DNA of 64,000 nucleotides from Sandaracinobacteroides hominis (GCF_016464365.1 NZ_JADCUC010000004.1:310001-374000), one strand, 5' to 3'. Shown: positions 25,678 through 36,493, counted from the stretch's first letter. The notes: a model not told the origin generated them from the sequence alone. Made by a program: numbers and translations.

Positions 25678-26544
25678 ATGGTGCGTGTGGTGTGGGTACT
25701 CGGCTTGCTGGCGGCTTCCGCGGCGTATTCGGTGCGGGCGCAGGATGTGGAGGCGGAGTTGCTGGCGCTGGAGGATGAGCGGCCGGAGCTGGAGGATGAC
25801 CAGGAGTTTGGCCCGCCCGAGGCGGTGCCTTCGCGGCCGTGGACTCTGGCGGCCTGGGCGCCGGCGAACTGGCGGTCGAACCGGCGGCTGGTTTCCAACA
25901 CCGTCGAGAATGGCGTGGCGCTGGAGCCGGAGCTGACGCTGGCGCGGCGCTGGGGCGAGGGGAAGCTGGTGTTCTTTGGCGAGGCGGGGATGTTCCAGTC
26001 GGCGATGTTGCCGGATGCGCGGCTGGACATGTCGGGCTGGTGGATTACCGCCGAGCTGGGTGTGGGCAATCCGCGCGAGCAGTGGTCGCCCTATCTCTCC
26101 TATGAGCCGCGCGGCCATTATGCGGGGACGTTCGGGGCGCATCTGATGACGTTTCAGGATCTGACCCTGGGGGTCCGGCGCAATGGGGGGCCGTGGGCGC
26201 TGAACGCCTTTGTGCGCCGGCGGGAGAGCGACGGACGGGTGGGCGACCGGATGCAGTTCGCGGCGCACGGGCAGTTCACGCAGCCGCTTGGCGAGGGGGT
26301 GCGGCTGAACCTGCGCGGGGATGCGGAATATCGAACCTTCGAAGACCATTACGTCGAGGACGGCGAAAGCCAGCGGCGGCGGGATATCCGCGCCCGGCTG
26401 CGGACGCGGCTGTTCGTGGCGCTGGATCCGGCGGTGGATCTGGTGCTGACGGCGGATGTGCAGCGACACTGGTCCACGGTGGACCGCTTCCGGATTACCA
26501 ATGTCGTGATCGGCCCGGCGCTTTCGGCGCGCTTCGGGTTTTAG
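25678..26544 (+). CDS. Predicted secreted / outer-membrane protein, 288 aa
   Basis: A signal peptide (VLGLLAASAAYSVRAQ) is followed by an acidic linker and a region of alternating hydrophobic and polar residues with many aromatic residues, as in a beta-barrel. The protein ends in ARFGF, with the terminal Phe expected of outer-membrane proteins. The substrate or role is unknown. ATG 25678 has a GGGGG ribosome site. It lies 124 bp upstream of rho on the same strand. Confidence 0.7.
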   Translation: MVRVVWVLGLLAASAAYSVRAQDVEAELLALEDERPELEDDQEFGPPEAVPSRPWTLAAWAPANWRSNRRLVSNTVENGVALEPELTLARRWGEGKLVFFGEAGMFQSAMLPDARLDMSGWWITAELGVGNPREQWSPYLSYEPRGHYAGTFGAHLMTFQDLTLGVRRNGGPWALNAFVRRRESDGRVGDRMQFAAHGQFTQPLGEGVRLNLRGDAEYRTFEDHYVEDGESQRRRDIRARLRTRLFVALDPAVDLVLTADVQRHWSTVDRFRITNVVIGPALSARFGF

Positions 26545-26668
26545 AATCCGCTTGATTCAACGCCCGGGCGGGCTTACCGCGCGGGACAGGGCCCCGTCCG
26601 GCGGCCCCAGCTTTCCGCCAGCGTCTTAGATACCGCCCCGGCGTAGACATATATCCCAGAAAGCACGC

Positions 26669-27925
<1,257 letters not shown>

Positions 27926-27938
27926 GCAACGAAATCTC

Positions 27939-29405
27939 CTATCTGGCGCCTGCGGACGCGGCCAATGCCGCGTCCAGCCCTTTCTTCTTGGCGGGCGGGC
28001 TGAACGTGACGCCGAACAGAAAGTAATCGTCGTTCTCGATGCCCTTGCCGGCTACCTTGCCATAGGTTCCGGTCAGCCAGAATTCGTCGGTCACCTTGAC
28101 GGCAGCGGTTCCCAGGGTCCTCCAATAGCGCTGGTCCTGGGTATCGGGCCCTGCTGCTCCCTTGTCGGTATAGCCGGTCTGGATGCTCCACCGGAAGCGC
28201 TCAAGCGAGGGTTCTTCCGGCGCGCTTTCAATGCCGAGGGCTACGGTGACGCTGTCGCTTCTGCCCTGCCGGATGAACAGATCGTCGTAGGCCGTCTCCC
28301 CTATCACATAGCGTCCGTGGAAGATCAGTCGGGCCCTGAAGAACTCGCTCTTCCGGTTCAGCACTCCGGAGGAATAGGTAGCCCATAATATCGTTCCGGA
28401 GCCACGTAGATTGTGCAGGCGTCCGGGGTCGCCCGTCCAGCGCTGGCCGAAGCCGACGTCCAGGCTTGCGGCCGATGCCAGCCGCCCCGACATCTCGTCA
28501 TCGCAAGTGGCCAACGCCGCGTTCAAGGAACTTGCCCGGATGGAGCCGAGCCAGGCCCGCTTGCCCTGCAGGCGCGCAGCTTCCACATCGGCGCTTGAAA
28601 CCAGCTTGCCGGATTTGTTCAGGGCCTGAAGCTGGGCAGGGGTAATGCCCAACCGGGTGAATTCGCCGGCCAAGGGCTTGCTGGTGTCTACGCCCAGCGC
28701 GCGGAGCTGCCGCTCTTCGAGTTTCAGCACCGGCGCTGCGGACGCACTGCCTGCTGCCTCCATATCCTCTCTAGCGGCGTCGAACGCCGCCTTCACGCAA
28801 ACGTCGTAATCACTGTCCAGTAGCGGATCGGACGTCCTGAGCAGCTTGGTGGAAATACCGAGCACGATGCCGGAGGGACTGCTGTTTGTTGAACCCGTAT
28901 CGGTTGCGGATTCGGTGGCTTCTGTTTCGGCTTCCGCCTTGTCGGCCGACGGCTGCGCCATGCCCGTTCCACTCGTGAAGGCAATCCCAACGGTGCTGCG
29001 CATGAGCGCGGCGTCCAGGAATCCTGGACCGGGCCTATTTGCCCCTCCTCGATAGCTTTCCAGGCTGAGATTTCGCGACCCCAGACCCCAGAAGGGAGAG
29101 AATTCGATGGCAAGACCCTGGGATGTCGAGTTGTCGCCCAAGGCGCCGCCCAGGATCGAGGCGGCGAACGCCTTCGGGTCCGCAGCGCGCGGGATGTCGT
29201 TGCTGGAGCGGCCGATCAGCGCAAAAGGTATCGTTTCGGGGCTGCTGTAGGAAAAGTTGAACAGGCTGGGATCCTTGGCCTTTTCTTCTATCAGGTTGAG
29301 CTCGTGCAGGTCCGCTTCGGCCGGCGGATCCTGCTGACCCAGTGCCGGGGCGCTGGCGACCAGGGTTGCCACCAGCAGCAACCGGCGGGAGCGGGCGGGC
29401 CTCAT
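27939..29405 (-). CDS. Secreted hypothetical protein, likely outer-membrane, 488 aa
   Basis: A signal peptide (LLLVATLVASAPALGQQ) starts the protein with ATG 29405. The mature protein has the segments FSPFWGLGSRNLSLESYRGG and, near the end, FWLTGTYGKVAGKG and YFLFGVTFSPP, which resemble strands of a beta-barrel. I do not recognise a family. Its start overlaps the stop of the upstream 148-aa gene by four bases (ATGA), so the two form an operon. It is convergent with rho, 13 bases apart. Confidence 0.65.
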   Translation of the reverse strand: MRPARSRRLLLVATLVASAPALGQQDPPAEADLHELNLIEEKAKDPSLFNFSYSSPETIPFALIGRSSNDIPRAADPKAFAASILGGALGDNSTSQGLAIEFSPFWGLGSRNLSLESYRGGANRPGPGFLDAALMRSTVGIAFTSGTGMAQPSADKAEAETEATESATDTGSTNSSPSGIVLGISTKLLRTSDPLLDSDYDVCVKAAFDAAREDMEAAGSASAAPVLKLEERQLRALGVDTSKPLAGEFTRLGITPAQLQALNKSGKLVSSADVEAARLQGKRAWLGSIRASSLNAALATCDDEMSGRLASAASLDVGFGQRWTGDPGRLHNLRGSGTILWATYSSGVLNRKSEFFRARLIFHGRYVIGETAYDDLFIRQGRSDSVTVALGIESAPEEPSLERFRWSIQTGYTDKGAAGPDTQDQRYWRTLGTAAVKVTDEFWLTGTYGKVAGKGIENDDYFLFGVTFSPPAKKKGLDAALAASAGAR

Positions 29406-29848
29406 TGCTCCAGGTCCAGCGGCAGCATGTCGAGCTCGGCAGAAGCCTGCGAAAATGGCTTGCGGGTGGCTGCGGTCTTGACCCATCCGCCAGTCACGAC
29501 AAGCGCATTGCCATCTTCATCACGCCCGGCGCCGACATTCGATATCTGATATTCCCACCCCCAGGTTGTAGCCGGTGAGCCAGGAATATGCCGATGTAAT
29601 GTTTCGATGGTCAGAAGTGTCTGGTCGAAATTGGGAAAGGCGGACAATATCTGGTCAACGACCCATTGTGGAATATTGAACATCCAGATGCCGCTGGCGG
29701 GCACCTGCGCGCTGGTGAATCTGGCGAGCACCTGCCGCTGGCTCTTCACCCTGAGAACTACGTCAAACTCGACATAGTTTGGTGCGGTCGACCTGAAACT
29801 AAGGGTAACTTGGGCACCGACCATTACACGCCATATGTGTATCAACAT
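29402..29848 (-). CDS. Hypothetical protein, 148 aa, coupled to the 488-aa secreted protein
   Basis: The family is not recognised. It has a beta-rich look, with a repeat of V-x-V-x and a WGWEYQISNVG segment. No signal peptide is evident. ATG 29848 is preceded by AGGGA; a frame extending to 30076 would cover sequence antisense to the DUF3011-like gene and is unlikely. The ATGA overlap with the next gene suggests coupled translation. Confidence 0.55.
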   Translation of the reverse strand: MLIHIWRVMVGAQVTLSFRSTAPNYVEFDVVLRVKSQRQVLARFTSAQVPASGIWMFNIPQWVVDQILSAFPNFDQTLLTIETLHRHIPGSPATTWGWEYQISNVGAGRDEDGNALVVTGGWVKTAATRKPFSQASAELDMLPLDLEQ

Positions 29849-29926
29849 TTGCGTATCCCTGCCTGTTGGTTCGGTTGCAGAATGAAGTTCGCAGCACCGA
29901 ACGTCAGAGGCTAGAATCACGCAAGG

Positions 29927-30403
29927 TTGGTGATATTTTGCACAAACTGCCGTTGTCAGTTGCCGACACGTTGCGCTGTGAATCGCAGAACCACCGCCTA
30001 TGATAACAACCGGATAACCGTTTCCGACGGCTGCCGCGCTACCTTTGCCTATGGCTTTGGCAATGTCCGCCCGCAAGCGAGCAGCGGTGACTCCAATGCG
30101 CTACCGCAGCCGCCGTTTGCGGCGCTGCCGCCGGCCACCATCGACGCCAATATCCAGATGCTGACGGCCGACCAGCAGCGGACGATGCAGACCTGCCTGT
30201 TCGAAGCGGCGCGGCAGACCGGGCTGACCGGCGGCACCGCCATCCGGCTCGACAGTGTCGACTTCATCGAGCAGGGCAGCGGCGGCTGGCGCTTCCGCTT
30301 CCGGGCGACCGGCACCTGGCCCAACGGCCAGCGGCAGTATTCGGCCTTCTGCCGGGCAACCCCGGCGCAGATCGTGGAGTTCACCGTTACCCGGCCGGGC
30401 TGA
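29927..30403 (+). CDS. DUF3011-like protein, apparently 5'-truncated or degenerate
   Basis: The C-terminal 125 residues look like an intact sphingomonad secreted protein (DGCRATFAYGFG, then a proline-rich linker and a domain ending VEFTVTRPG). The segment CQLPTRCAVN near the N terminus and YDNNRITVSDGCRATF resemble parts of a DUF3011 domain, but the middle of the domain and a signal peptide are missing. The only start in frame is TTG 29927. It is likely a gene whose 5' part was lost or rearranged. Confidence 0.45.
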   Translation: MVIFCTNCRCQLPTRCAVNRRTTAYDNNRITVSDGCRATFAYGFGNVRPQASSGDSNALPQPPFAALPPATIDANIQMLTADQQRTMQTCLFEAARQTGLTGGTAIRLDSVDFIEQGSGGWRFRFRATGTWPNGQRQYSAFCRATPAQIVEFTVTRPG

Positions 30404-30427
30404 AAAAGCCTTCGCTGACGCCGCGTA

Positions 30428-30461
30428 CAGGGTAATTGTCCAATCCGGGACAATTGCCCTG
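30428..30461. terminator. Hairpin after the DUF3011-like gene
   Basis: CAGGGTAATTGTCC and GGACAATTGCCCTG form a 14-bp stem with one wobble pair around a six-base loop. It has no strong U-tract. It may end transcription of the upstream gene. Confidence 0.55.
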
Positions 30462-30547
30462 ACGCCCTTCGCCTAAGTCTCTGGCAGGCTTGAAGCGCGC
30501 CGGTGCTGGCCTATGCTTCCGGTGGGCAAGTTCGAAGGGGAGTCTCC

Positions 30548-31345
30548 ATGACCATTCCGAAGTCAGCCGCGCTTGCGCAAGTGGCGACCGCGGCATTGCT
30601 TTTGCTGGCGCTGCCGGCAGCCGCCCAGACCGCGCCGGCGGCGCCCGCCGCGCCGGCCGCCGCACCCGCAGACGTGCTGGATCCCGATGCAGCCGATGCG
30701 CTGAACCGCATGGGCGCGGCGCTGCGGGCGCTCAACACCTTCGAAGTGCGGTCGGACGCAACGGTCGAGACGGTGTATGAAGGCAACCACAAGCTGCAGA
30801 GCCTGTCGCGCACGACCTACACCGTGCAGCGGCCCGACAAGATGGTGGTGGACATCAAGGGCGACACCACGCACCGCCGCTTCTATTATGACGGCAAGAC
30901 GATGACCGTCGTCGGCATGAAGATCGGGAAATATGTGAAGTTCCCGGTTTCCGGCACCATCGCCGAAGTGCTTGGCCGCGCGTATGACGAGTTCGGCATC
31001 GACTTCCCGTTGCAGGACCTGTTCCGCTGGGGCGATCCTTCCTCTACCGTGGTGCCGCCCGTTGCCGGCTTCCGCGTGGGCGATGCGATGATCGGCGACA
31101 CCAAGTTGAGCCAGTATTTCTTCCGCCAGCCGGGCGTCGATTTCCAGGTCTGGCTGGAGGACGGCACGCAGGCGCTGCCGCGCAAGATGGTGATCACCAA
31201 CACCGATGAGCCGGCGCAGCCGCAATATGTCGCCTATTTCACCTGGAATCAGGCGCCGACCATTTCGGCGGACACGTTCACCTTCACGCCGCGCGCGGGC
31301 GACCAGCTCGTCGATTTCGGCACCGCCAAGCAGACCGTGAAGTAA
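30548..31345 (+). CDS. DUF2092 family periplasmic protein, 265 aa
   Basis: A signal peptide (LLLLALPAAAQ) is followed by an Ala-Pro linker (about 29-45). The DUF2092 body follows, with ALRALNTFEVRSDATVETVYE, RPDKMVVDIKGD and FYYDGKTMTVVG; this fold is like LolA/LppX lipoprotein carriers. A role in the periplasm, perhaps carrying a hydrophobic ligand, follows from the fold only. It is 15 bases upstream of the 206-aa secreted protein, so they form an operon. Confidence 0.8.
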   Translation: MTIPKSAALAQVATAALLLLALPAAAQTAPAAPAAPAAAPADVLDPDAADALNRMGAALRALNTFEVRSDATVETVYEGNHKLQSLSRTTYTVQRPDKMVVDIKGDTTHRRFYYDGKTMTVVGMKIGKYVKFPVSGTIAEVLGRAYDEFGIDFPLQDLFRWGDPSSTVVPPVAGFRVGDAMIGDTKLSQYFFRQPGVDFQVWLEDGTQALPRKMVITNTDEPAQPQYVAYFTWNQAPTISADTFTFTPRAGDQLVDFGTAKQTVK

Positions 31346-31360
31346 GGGAAAGGACAGATC

Positions 31361-31981
31361 ATGCGAAATCTGAAGATCATGGCCCTCGCCCTCGGCGCCT
31401 TCGCGCTGGCGATGCCCTCCATGCCGGCAGACGCCCAGAACCGCAGCGGCGACAAGGGAAGCCATGGTGGCGGCGGTCACGCCAAGGCGGGCAAGCCCAC
31501 CGGCCATGCCAAGACCAGCGCCAACCGGGCTCCCGCGGGCAACTATGCCGGCAATCGCGGCGGCGGCGTTTCCAACAAGAATGCCTACAAGGCCGGCCAG
31601 GCCTCTTCCAACCGCAATCCCGGCAACAACCCCAACCGCAACAATGTTAACAGGAAGGGCGGCAACAATGTCGTCGCCGGCAACACGGTGGTGGTGAACG
31701 GCAACGGCGGCCGCGGCTATTACGACAATGGCCGGTACTACGACGGCCATTATGACGACGACGACAATGATTTCCTGGAGTTCGTCGGCAAGACGGCGGC
31801 CATCACCGCCGGCGCCTCGGTCGTCGCGGCCGTGATCGGATCGAGCACCAACCAGAAGCCCGACGGCTGCCAGCCGGTGAACGCCAACGGCACCAGCTAC
31901 ATGTATTGCAACGGCACCTATTACCAGCAGTCGGGGCCGACCTCGCAGCCGACCTACACGGTGGTGGCGCCGCCGCAATGA
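31361..31981 (+). CDS. Secreted Gly/Asn-rich protein, 206 aa
   Basis: The signal peptide ends ADAQN near residue 26. The mature part is rich in Gly, Asn, His and Lys (residues 30-105) with low complexity, then a DDDD stretch, a hydrophobic segment (AAITAGASVVAAVIG, about 146-160) and a C-terminal NGTSYMYCNGTYYQQSG element. The pairing with a DUF2092 gene is, as far as I know, common in sphingomonads; the function is unknown. Its stop overlaps the start of the next small gene (ATGA). Confidence 0.7.
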   Translation: MRNLKIMALALGAFALAMPSMPADAQNRSGDKGSHGGGGHAKAGKPTGHAKTSANRAPAGNYAGNRGGGVSNKNAYKAGQASSNRNPGNNPNRNNVNRKGGNNVVAGNTVVVNGNGGRGYYDNGRYYDGHYDDDDNDFLEFVGKTAAITAGASVVAAVIGSSTNQKPDGCQPVNANGTSYMYCNGTYYQQSGPTSQPTYTVVAPPQ

Positions 31982-32146
31982 GCAGCCGGGCGAAGCTGCT
32001 GCTGATCGCCGGCGCGCTCGCCGCGCCGGCGCTGGCAGCGGCTCCGCCCCCACCTCCGCCGCCTCCACCCGCTGCCCAGCAGCGGGTGGTCGTGCCGGGC
32101 AACCGCCAGCACTGTCATCGAATACAGCGTGCGCGACGGCCGCTGA
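31978..32146 (+). pseudogene. Small exported proline-rich protein, frameshifted
   Basis: A start overlapping the previous stop (ATGA) leads into a signal peptide (LLLIAGALAAPALAAA) and a run of nine prolines, then QQRVVVPGN. Reading in frame then gives an arginine- and histidine-rich tail without coding character. If one C near 32102-32105 is ignored, the next frame reads STVIEYSVRDGR and stops at 32144-32146, with codon use like its neighbours. This points to a one-base insertion: either a real frameshift or a sequencing error. Confidence 0.55.
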
Positions 32147-32383
32147 GGCGAGAGGCCGGGGCGCTGCGTTCCTCGATCGTCGCCATAGGTCGCGCGGCGA
32201 TAATCCTCCGAAAAACCGGGATAGCCAGCCGCGCCGCGCGAACACCGTATGCCAGGGCTCCCCATCGCCAATCCTGCGAACGCGGCCCGCCGCATCGCCC
32301 ATCCGTCCGATTGTGCCGAATGGGGCAATGAGCGACCCCGGATTGTGGTACAGGAGCAGCCAAGTCAGGGGGGAATCTACGCG

Positions 32384-34105
32384 ATGCAGTTCCGGACCAC
32401 CACAGCGCTCGCCGCTCTTCTTGCCCTGGGCGCGCTCGCCGCCTGCGCACCGGCCGACGGGACCGCAGCCGAAGGCGCCGACCTTATCATCCACGGCGGC
32501 CCGATCCTGACGATGGAAGGGGACGCGCCCGCCTATGTCGAGGCGGTGGTGGTGGATGACGGCAAGATCGTCTTTGCCGGTACCGAGGCAGAGGCGATGC
32601 AGCTGAAGGCCGGCGGCACCGAGGTGAAGGATCTGGGCGGCAAGCTGATGATGCCCGGATTCATCGATCCGCACAGCCATTTCATCGACAGCCTGTCGCT
32701 TGCCGATCGGGTGAATGTGTCTGCGCCGCCGGTCGGGCCGGCCTCCAGTCCGGACGAGATCGTCGCCACGCTGACGGCTGCCGCCAAGGCCCGCGGCCTG
32801 AAGCCGGGCGAGCTGTTCGTCGGCTATGGCTATGACGAAAACCTGATGCCCGCCGGCACCTCGCTTTCCCGCGATCTGCTGGACGAGGCCTTCCCCAACA
32901 ACCCCGTCGTCGTCATCCATGTCTCCATGCACGGGGCGGTGCTGAATTCCGCCGCCTTCAGCCAGTTCGGCTACAAGGACGGGATGCCGACACCTCCGGG
33001 CGGTGTGATCCTGCGCAAGGGCGACACGCAGGATCTGGAAGGGCTGGTGATGGAAGCCGCCTATCTGCAGGCCTTCTCGGCCTTGCCGCTTCCGACGCCG
33101 GAAACCGAAGTGGCGGCCGCGAAGGCCGGGCAGATGCTCTATGCCGAGGCCGGCATCACCACCGCCCAGGAAGGCGCGACCCACGCCGCGCAGATCGCGC
33201 AGCTGCAACGCATCGCCAAGGCCGGCGGCCTCTATATCGACGTCATCGCCTATCCCTTCCTGACCGATATCGACAAGGTGCTGGAAGCCAATCCCGCCGC
33301 CAGCTGGGGCAGCTATCGCGATCATCTGAAGATCGGCGGCTGCAAGATCACCGCCGACGGTTCGCCGCAGGGCAAGACCGCCTGGTTCACCACCCCCTAT
33401 CTGACGGGCGGCCCCTCGGGAGAGAAGGACTGGAAGGGCGAGCCGGGCCTGCCGGTCCCGGCGATGCTGGCCGCGACGAAGAAATGCTATGACAACAAGC
33501 TGCAGGTGCTGATCCACGGCAATGGCGACGCGGCGATCGATTTCCTGCTGCAGGCGCATGAGGCGGCCGCCCCCGGCGACCTCTCAGCCGACCGCCGCAC
33601 GGTGTGCATCCACTGCCAGTTCGTCCGCCCCGATCAGCTGCAGAAGCTGAAGGCATATAATATCATCCCGGCGCTCTTCACCGATCACAGCTTCTTCTTT
33701 GCCGATACCCACATCCTCAATCGCGGCCTGAAGCAGACCAGCTTCATCAGCCCGATGAAGAGCGCCATCGCGCTGGGCCTGCGCCCCACCAACCACACCG
33801 ACGCCTTTGTCGTCCCGATCGACCAGATGATGACCGTGTGGACCGCCGTCAACCGCACCTCGCGCAAGGGCGTGGCGATCGGCCCGGACGAGCGCATCAC
33901 CCCCTATCAGGCGCTGCAGGCGATCACCGTCAACGCGGCGCACCAGTATCGGGAGGAAGATTCCAAGGGCAGCATCCGCCGCGGCAAGCGCGCCGATCTG
34001 GTGGTCCTGTCGGCGGATCCGAACAAGGTCGCGCGTGAAGACATCAAGGATATCAAGGTGGTGGAGACCATCAAGGACGGAAAGACGATCTTCCCGGCCA
34101 GCTGA
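32384..34105 (+). CDS. Metal-dependent amidohydrolase (YtcJ type), predicted lipoprotein, 573 aa
   Basis: The protein starts with a lipoprotein signal (LGALAAC, lipid-bearing Cys21). The amidohydrolase core is seen in GKLMMPGFIDPHSHF (the HxH metal site is DPHSH), VLIHGNGDAAIDFLL (metal or catalytic His), HCQFVRPDQL, and GKRADLVVLSADP at the end, which belongs to the small composite beta-domain. YtcJ-type enzymes hydrolyse amide or imide bonds of small molecules. The substrate is unknown. It is likely anchored to a membrane and faces the periplasm. ATG 32384 has AGGGGGGAA upstream. Confidence 0.88.
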   Translation: MQFRTTTALAALLALGALAACAPADGTAAEGADLIIHGGPILTMEGDAPAYVEAVVVDDGKIVFAGTEAEAMQLKAGGTEVKDLGGKLMMPGFIDPHSHFIDSLSLADRVNVSAPPVGPASSPDEIVATLTAAAKARGLKPGELFVGYGYDENLMPAGTSLSRDLLDEAFPNNPVVVIHVSMHGAVLNSAAFSQFGYKDGMPTPPGGVILRKGDTQDLEGLVMEAAYLQAFSALPLPTPETEVAAAKAGQMLYAEAGITTAQEGATHAAQIAQLQRIAKAGGLYIDVIAYPFLTDIDKVLEANPAASWGSYRDHLKIGGCKITADGSPQGKTAWFTTPYLTGGPSGEKDWKGEPGLPVPAMLAATKKCYDNKLQVLIHGNGDAAIDFLLQAHEAAAPGDLSADRRTVCIHCQFVRPDQLQKLKAYNIIPALFTDHSFFFADTHILNRGLKQTSFISPMKSAIALGLRPTNHTDAFVVPIDQMMTVWTAVNRTSRKGVAIGPDERITPYQALQAITVNAAHQYREEDSKGSIRRGKRADLVVLSADPNKVAREDIKDIKVVETIKDGKTIFPAS

Positions 34106-34195
34106 AGCAGCAAGCCGCTGATTGTTCGTGCCGCAGCAATGGTATAGCGTCCGCCAGTCGGAAGCCAGGCGGGCCAGCAGGGAAGGCCAGGACTG

Positions 34196-34984
34196 ATGCG
34201 CATCACAGCCTTTTTCATGCTCCTCGGGGCGGCGGCTGCGCCTGCTGCCGCGCAGGAAAGCGATGAAGACATCGCCAAGAAGCTGACCAACCCGGTGGCC
34301 AGCATGATTTCGGTGCCGCTGCAGAATAACTTCGACTGGGGCTATGGCGCCGACGGTTCGGGCCATCGCTACCAGCTGAATGTGCAACCGGTGGTGCCGA
34401 TCAAGCTCAGCGCCAACTGGAACATGATCTCGCGCACCATCCTGCCCATCATCTCGCAGCGCAATGTGACGGGCAAGGGCATCGGCCAGACCGGGCTGGG
34501 CGATATCACGCAGAGCCTGTTCTTCACCCCGGCCGAGCCGAAGAACGGGCTGATCTGGGCCGTCGGCCCGGCCTTCCTGATCCCCACCGGCACCGATCGC
34601 GCGCTGGGCACCGGCAAATGGGGCGCTGGCCCCACGGCGCTGGTGCTGAAGATGGCCGGGCAGAACAGCTATGGCTTCCTCACCAACCAGATCTGGTCGT
34701 TCGCCGGCTCGGACAGCCGCAGCGATGTGTCCTCGCTGTTCATCCAGCCCTTCTTCAGCCACACGACGGCAAAGGCGACGACCTACACGATCAACAGCGA
34801 GACCAGCTATGACTGGAAGGGCGGCAACTGGGTGGTGCCGGTAAACCTGATGGTGAGCCAGCTGACCAAGGTGGGCAAGCAGCCGATCTCTGTCGGCGGC
34901 GGGGTCAAATATTATCTGGAAAGCCCGACGGGCGGCCCGGACTGGGGCGTGCGGCTGGTAGTGACGCTGGTGTTCCCGGAATAG
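34196..34984 (+). CDS. Neuromedin U / MetA-type outer-membrane channel-like protein, 262 aa
   Basis: A signal peptide (LLGAAAAPAAAQES) is followed by the family pattern: SMISVPLQNNFDWGYG, QLNVQPVVPIKLSANWN, GIGQTGLGDITQSLFF and GPAFLIPTGTD, and a C-terminal VVTLVFPE. Proteins of this type are annotated as transporters or as phenol-degradation meta-pathway proteins and are beta-barrels of uncertain role. It stands alone between an amidohydrolase and an M20 peptidase. Confidence 0.7.
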   Translation: MRITAFFMLLGAAAAPAAAQESDEDIAKKLTNPVASMISVPLQNNFDWGYGADGSGHRYQLNVQPVVPIKLSANWNMISRTILPIISQRNVTGKGIGQTGLGDITQSLFFTPAEPKNGLIWAVGPAFLIPTGTDRALGTGKWGAGPTALVLKMAGQNSYGFLTNQIWSFAGSDSRSDVSSLFIQPFFSHTTAKATTYTINSETSYDWKGGNWVVPVNLMVSQLTKVGKQPISVGGGVKYYLESPTGGPDWGVRLVVTLVFPE

Positions 34985-35078
34985 GACGCGGCACCGCTGC
35001 CGCCGGGCTGAACAGGCGGAGGCGCGCCTCTCCACATTGCGGTTGCACGGCCATCACGGCCCCGCCACAGTCGCGCCC

Positions 35079-36485
35079 ATGCAGAAAATCGTCGCAACCG
35101 CCGCCCTTCTGGTCTCCACTGCCATAGCCGCCCCGGTCGCCACCCAGGCCGACCCGGGCGAGGCCGCCTTCCGCGCGCTCTACAAGGAGCTGGTGGAGAC
35201 CAACACGACGCTCAGCGTCGGGGATTGCACCAAGGCCGCCACGCAGGTCGCCGCCCGGCTGAAGGCCGCCGGCTTTCCCGACAGCGACCTGCATGTGCTG
35301 GTTGCCCCCGAGCATCCGCGCGAAGGCAATCTTGTCGCCGTCCTGCCCGGCAAAAACCCGAAGCTGAAGCCGATCCTGATGCTGGCGCATATCGACGTGG
35401 TGGAGGCAAAGCGCGAGGACTGGACGCGCGATCCCTTCACCCTGATCGAGGAAAACGGCGTCTTCTACGGGCGCGGCGTTTCCGACGACAAGGCGCAGGC
35501 CGCGATCTATTCCGACACGATGATCCGGCTGAAATCGCAGCCGCAGCTGAAGCGCACGGTGAAGCTGGCGCTCACCTGCGGCGAGGAATCCGCCGGCGCG
35601 CTGAACGGCGCCGAATGGCTGGCGAAAAACCACCGCGCCCTCATCGACGCCGAATTCGCCATGAACGAAGGCGGCGGCGGTCGCCTCAAGCCCGACGGCA
35701 CGCCTGAATCGCTTTCCATGCAGGTGGGCGAGAAACATTATCAGGACTTCATCATCCAGACGATAAACCCCGGCGGCCACTCCAGCCGCCCGGAACCGGC
35801 GAACGCCATCTACAGCCTCGCCTCCGCGCTGAAATCGGTGCAGGGCCATAGCTTCCCGGTGGTGCTGAACGACACCACCAGGGGCTTCTTCCAGCAGATG
35901 GCCGCGACCACGCCGGACCCCGGCATGGCCGCCGCGATGAAAGCCATCGCCGCCAACCCGGCCGATGCCGCCGCCGCCGCGAAACTCTCCACCGATCCCT
36001 CCTGGTCCGCGATGCTGCGCACCACCTGCGTCGCCACCATGGCAAATGCCGGCCACGCCCCCAACGCCCTGCCGCAACGCGCCGCCGCCAACATCAACTG
36101 CCGCATCATCCCGGGCGAAACGGTGGAAGGCACGAAGGCCGCGCTGGTGGCGGCGATCAACGACCCGGCCGTGACGGTCACGGCCCTGCCCACCCGCAAC
36201 AGCGTCGCCAAACAACCGCCGATGACCGAACGCGTGATGAAACCGGCGCGCGAGCTGGGGGTGAAACACTTCGGCAAGGTGCCCTTCATCCCCACCATGA
36301 GCACCGGCGCCACCGACGGCCCCTTCCTCGCCGCCGCAGGCATCCCGGTCTATGGCGTGCCGGGCATGCTGCACTATGCCGAAGGCAGCCGCGCGCACGG
36401 ACTGAACGAGAATATCCCGGTGGCGTCAGTCATGAAAGGCCGGGCCTATCTGTACAATTTGCTGAAGGCTTACGCGAACGAGTAG
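35079..36485 (+). CDS. Secreted M20 family metallopeptidase, 468 aa
   Basis: A signal peptide (ALLVSTAIAAPVAT) starts the protein. The di-zinc M20 site is visible as MLAHIDVV (first His), GRGVSDDKAQAAI (bridging Asp), LTCGEESAGALNG (catalytic Glu pair) and a late TDGPFLAAAGIPVYG with a C-terminal metal His near GMLHYAEGSRAHG. M20 enzymes are exopeptidases or deacylases. The middle insertion is a dimerisation domain (NPGGHSSRP). The gene ends 9 bases before a double-hairpin element. Confidence 0.88.
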   Translation: MQKIVATAALLVSTAIAAPVATQADPGEAAFRALYKELVETNTTLSVGDCTKAATQVAARLKAAGFPDSDLHVLVAPEHPREGNLVAVLPGKNPKLKPILMLAHIDVVEAKREDWTRDPFTLIEENGVFYGRGVSDDKAQAAIYSDTMIRLKSQPQLKRTVKLALTCGEESAGALNGAEWLAKNHRALIDAEFAMNEGGGGRLKPDGTPESLSMQVGEKHYQDFIIQTINPGGHSSRPEPANAIYSLASALKSVQGHSFPVVLNDTTRGFFQQMAATTPDPGMAAAMKAIAANPADAAAAAKLSTDPSWSAMLRTTCVATMANAGHAPNALPQRAAANINCRIIPGETVEGTKAALVAAINDPAVTVTALPTRNSVAKQPPMTERVMKPARELGVKHFGKVPFIPTMSTGATDGPFLAAAGIPVYGVPGMLHYAEGSRAHGLNENIPVASVMKGRAYLYNLLKAYANE

Positions 36486-36493
36486 TGGGTTTT

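Noticed and set aside
30563-33559. Nearly 1000-codon open frame on the minus strand
   Set aside because: It lies antisense to DUF2092, a secreted protein and the amidohydrolase, all with recognisable motifs. It is a GC effect.
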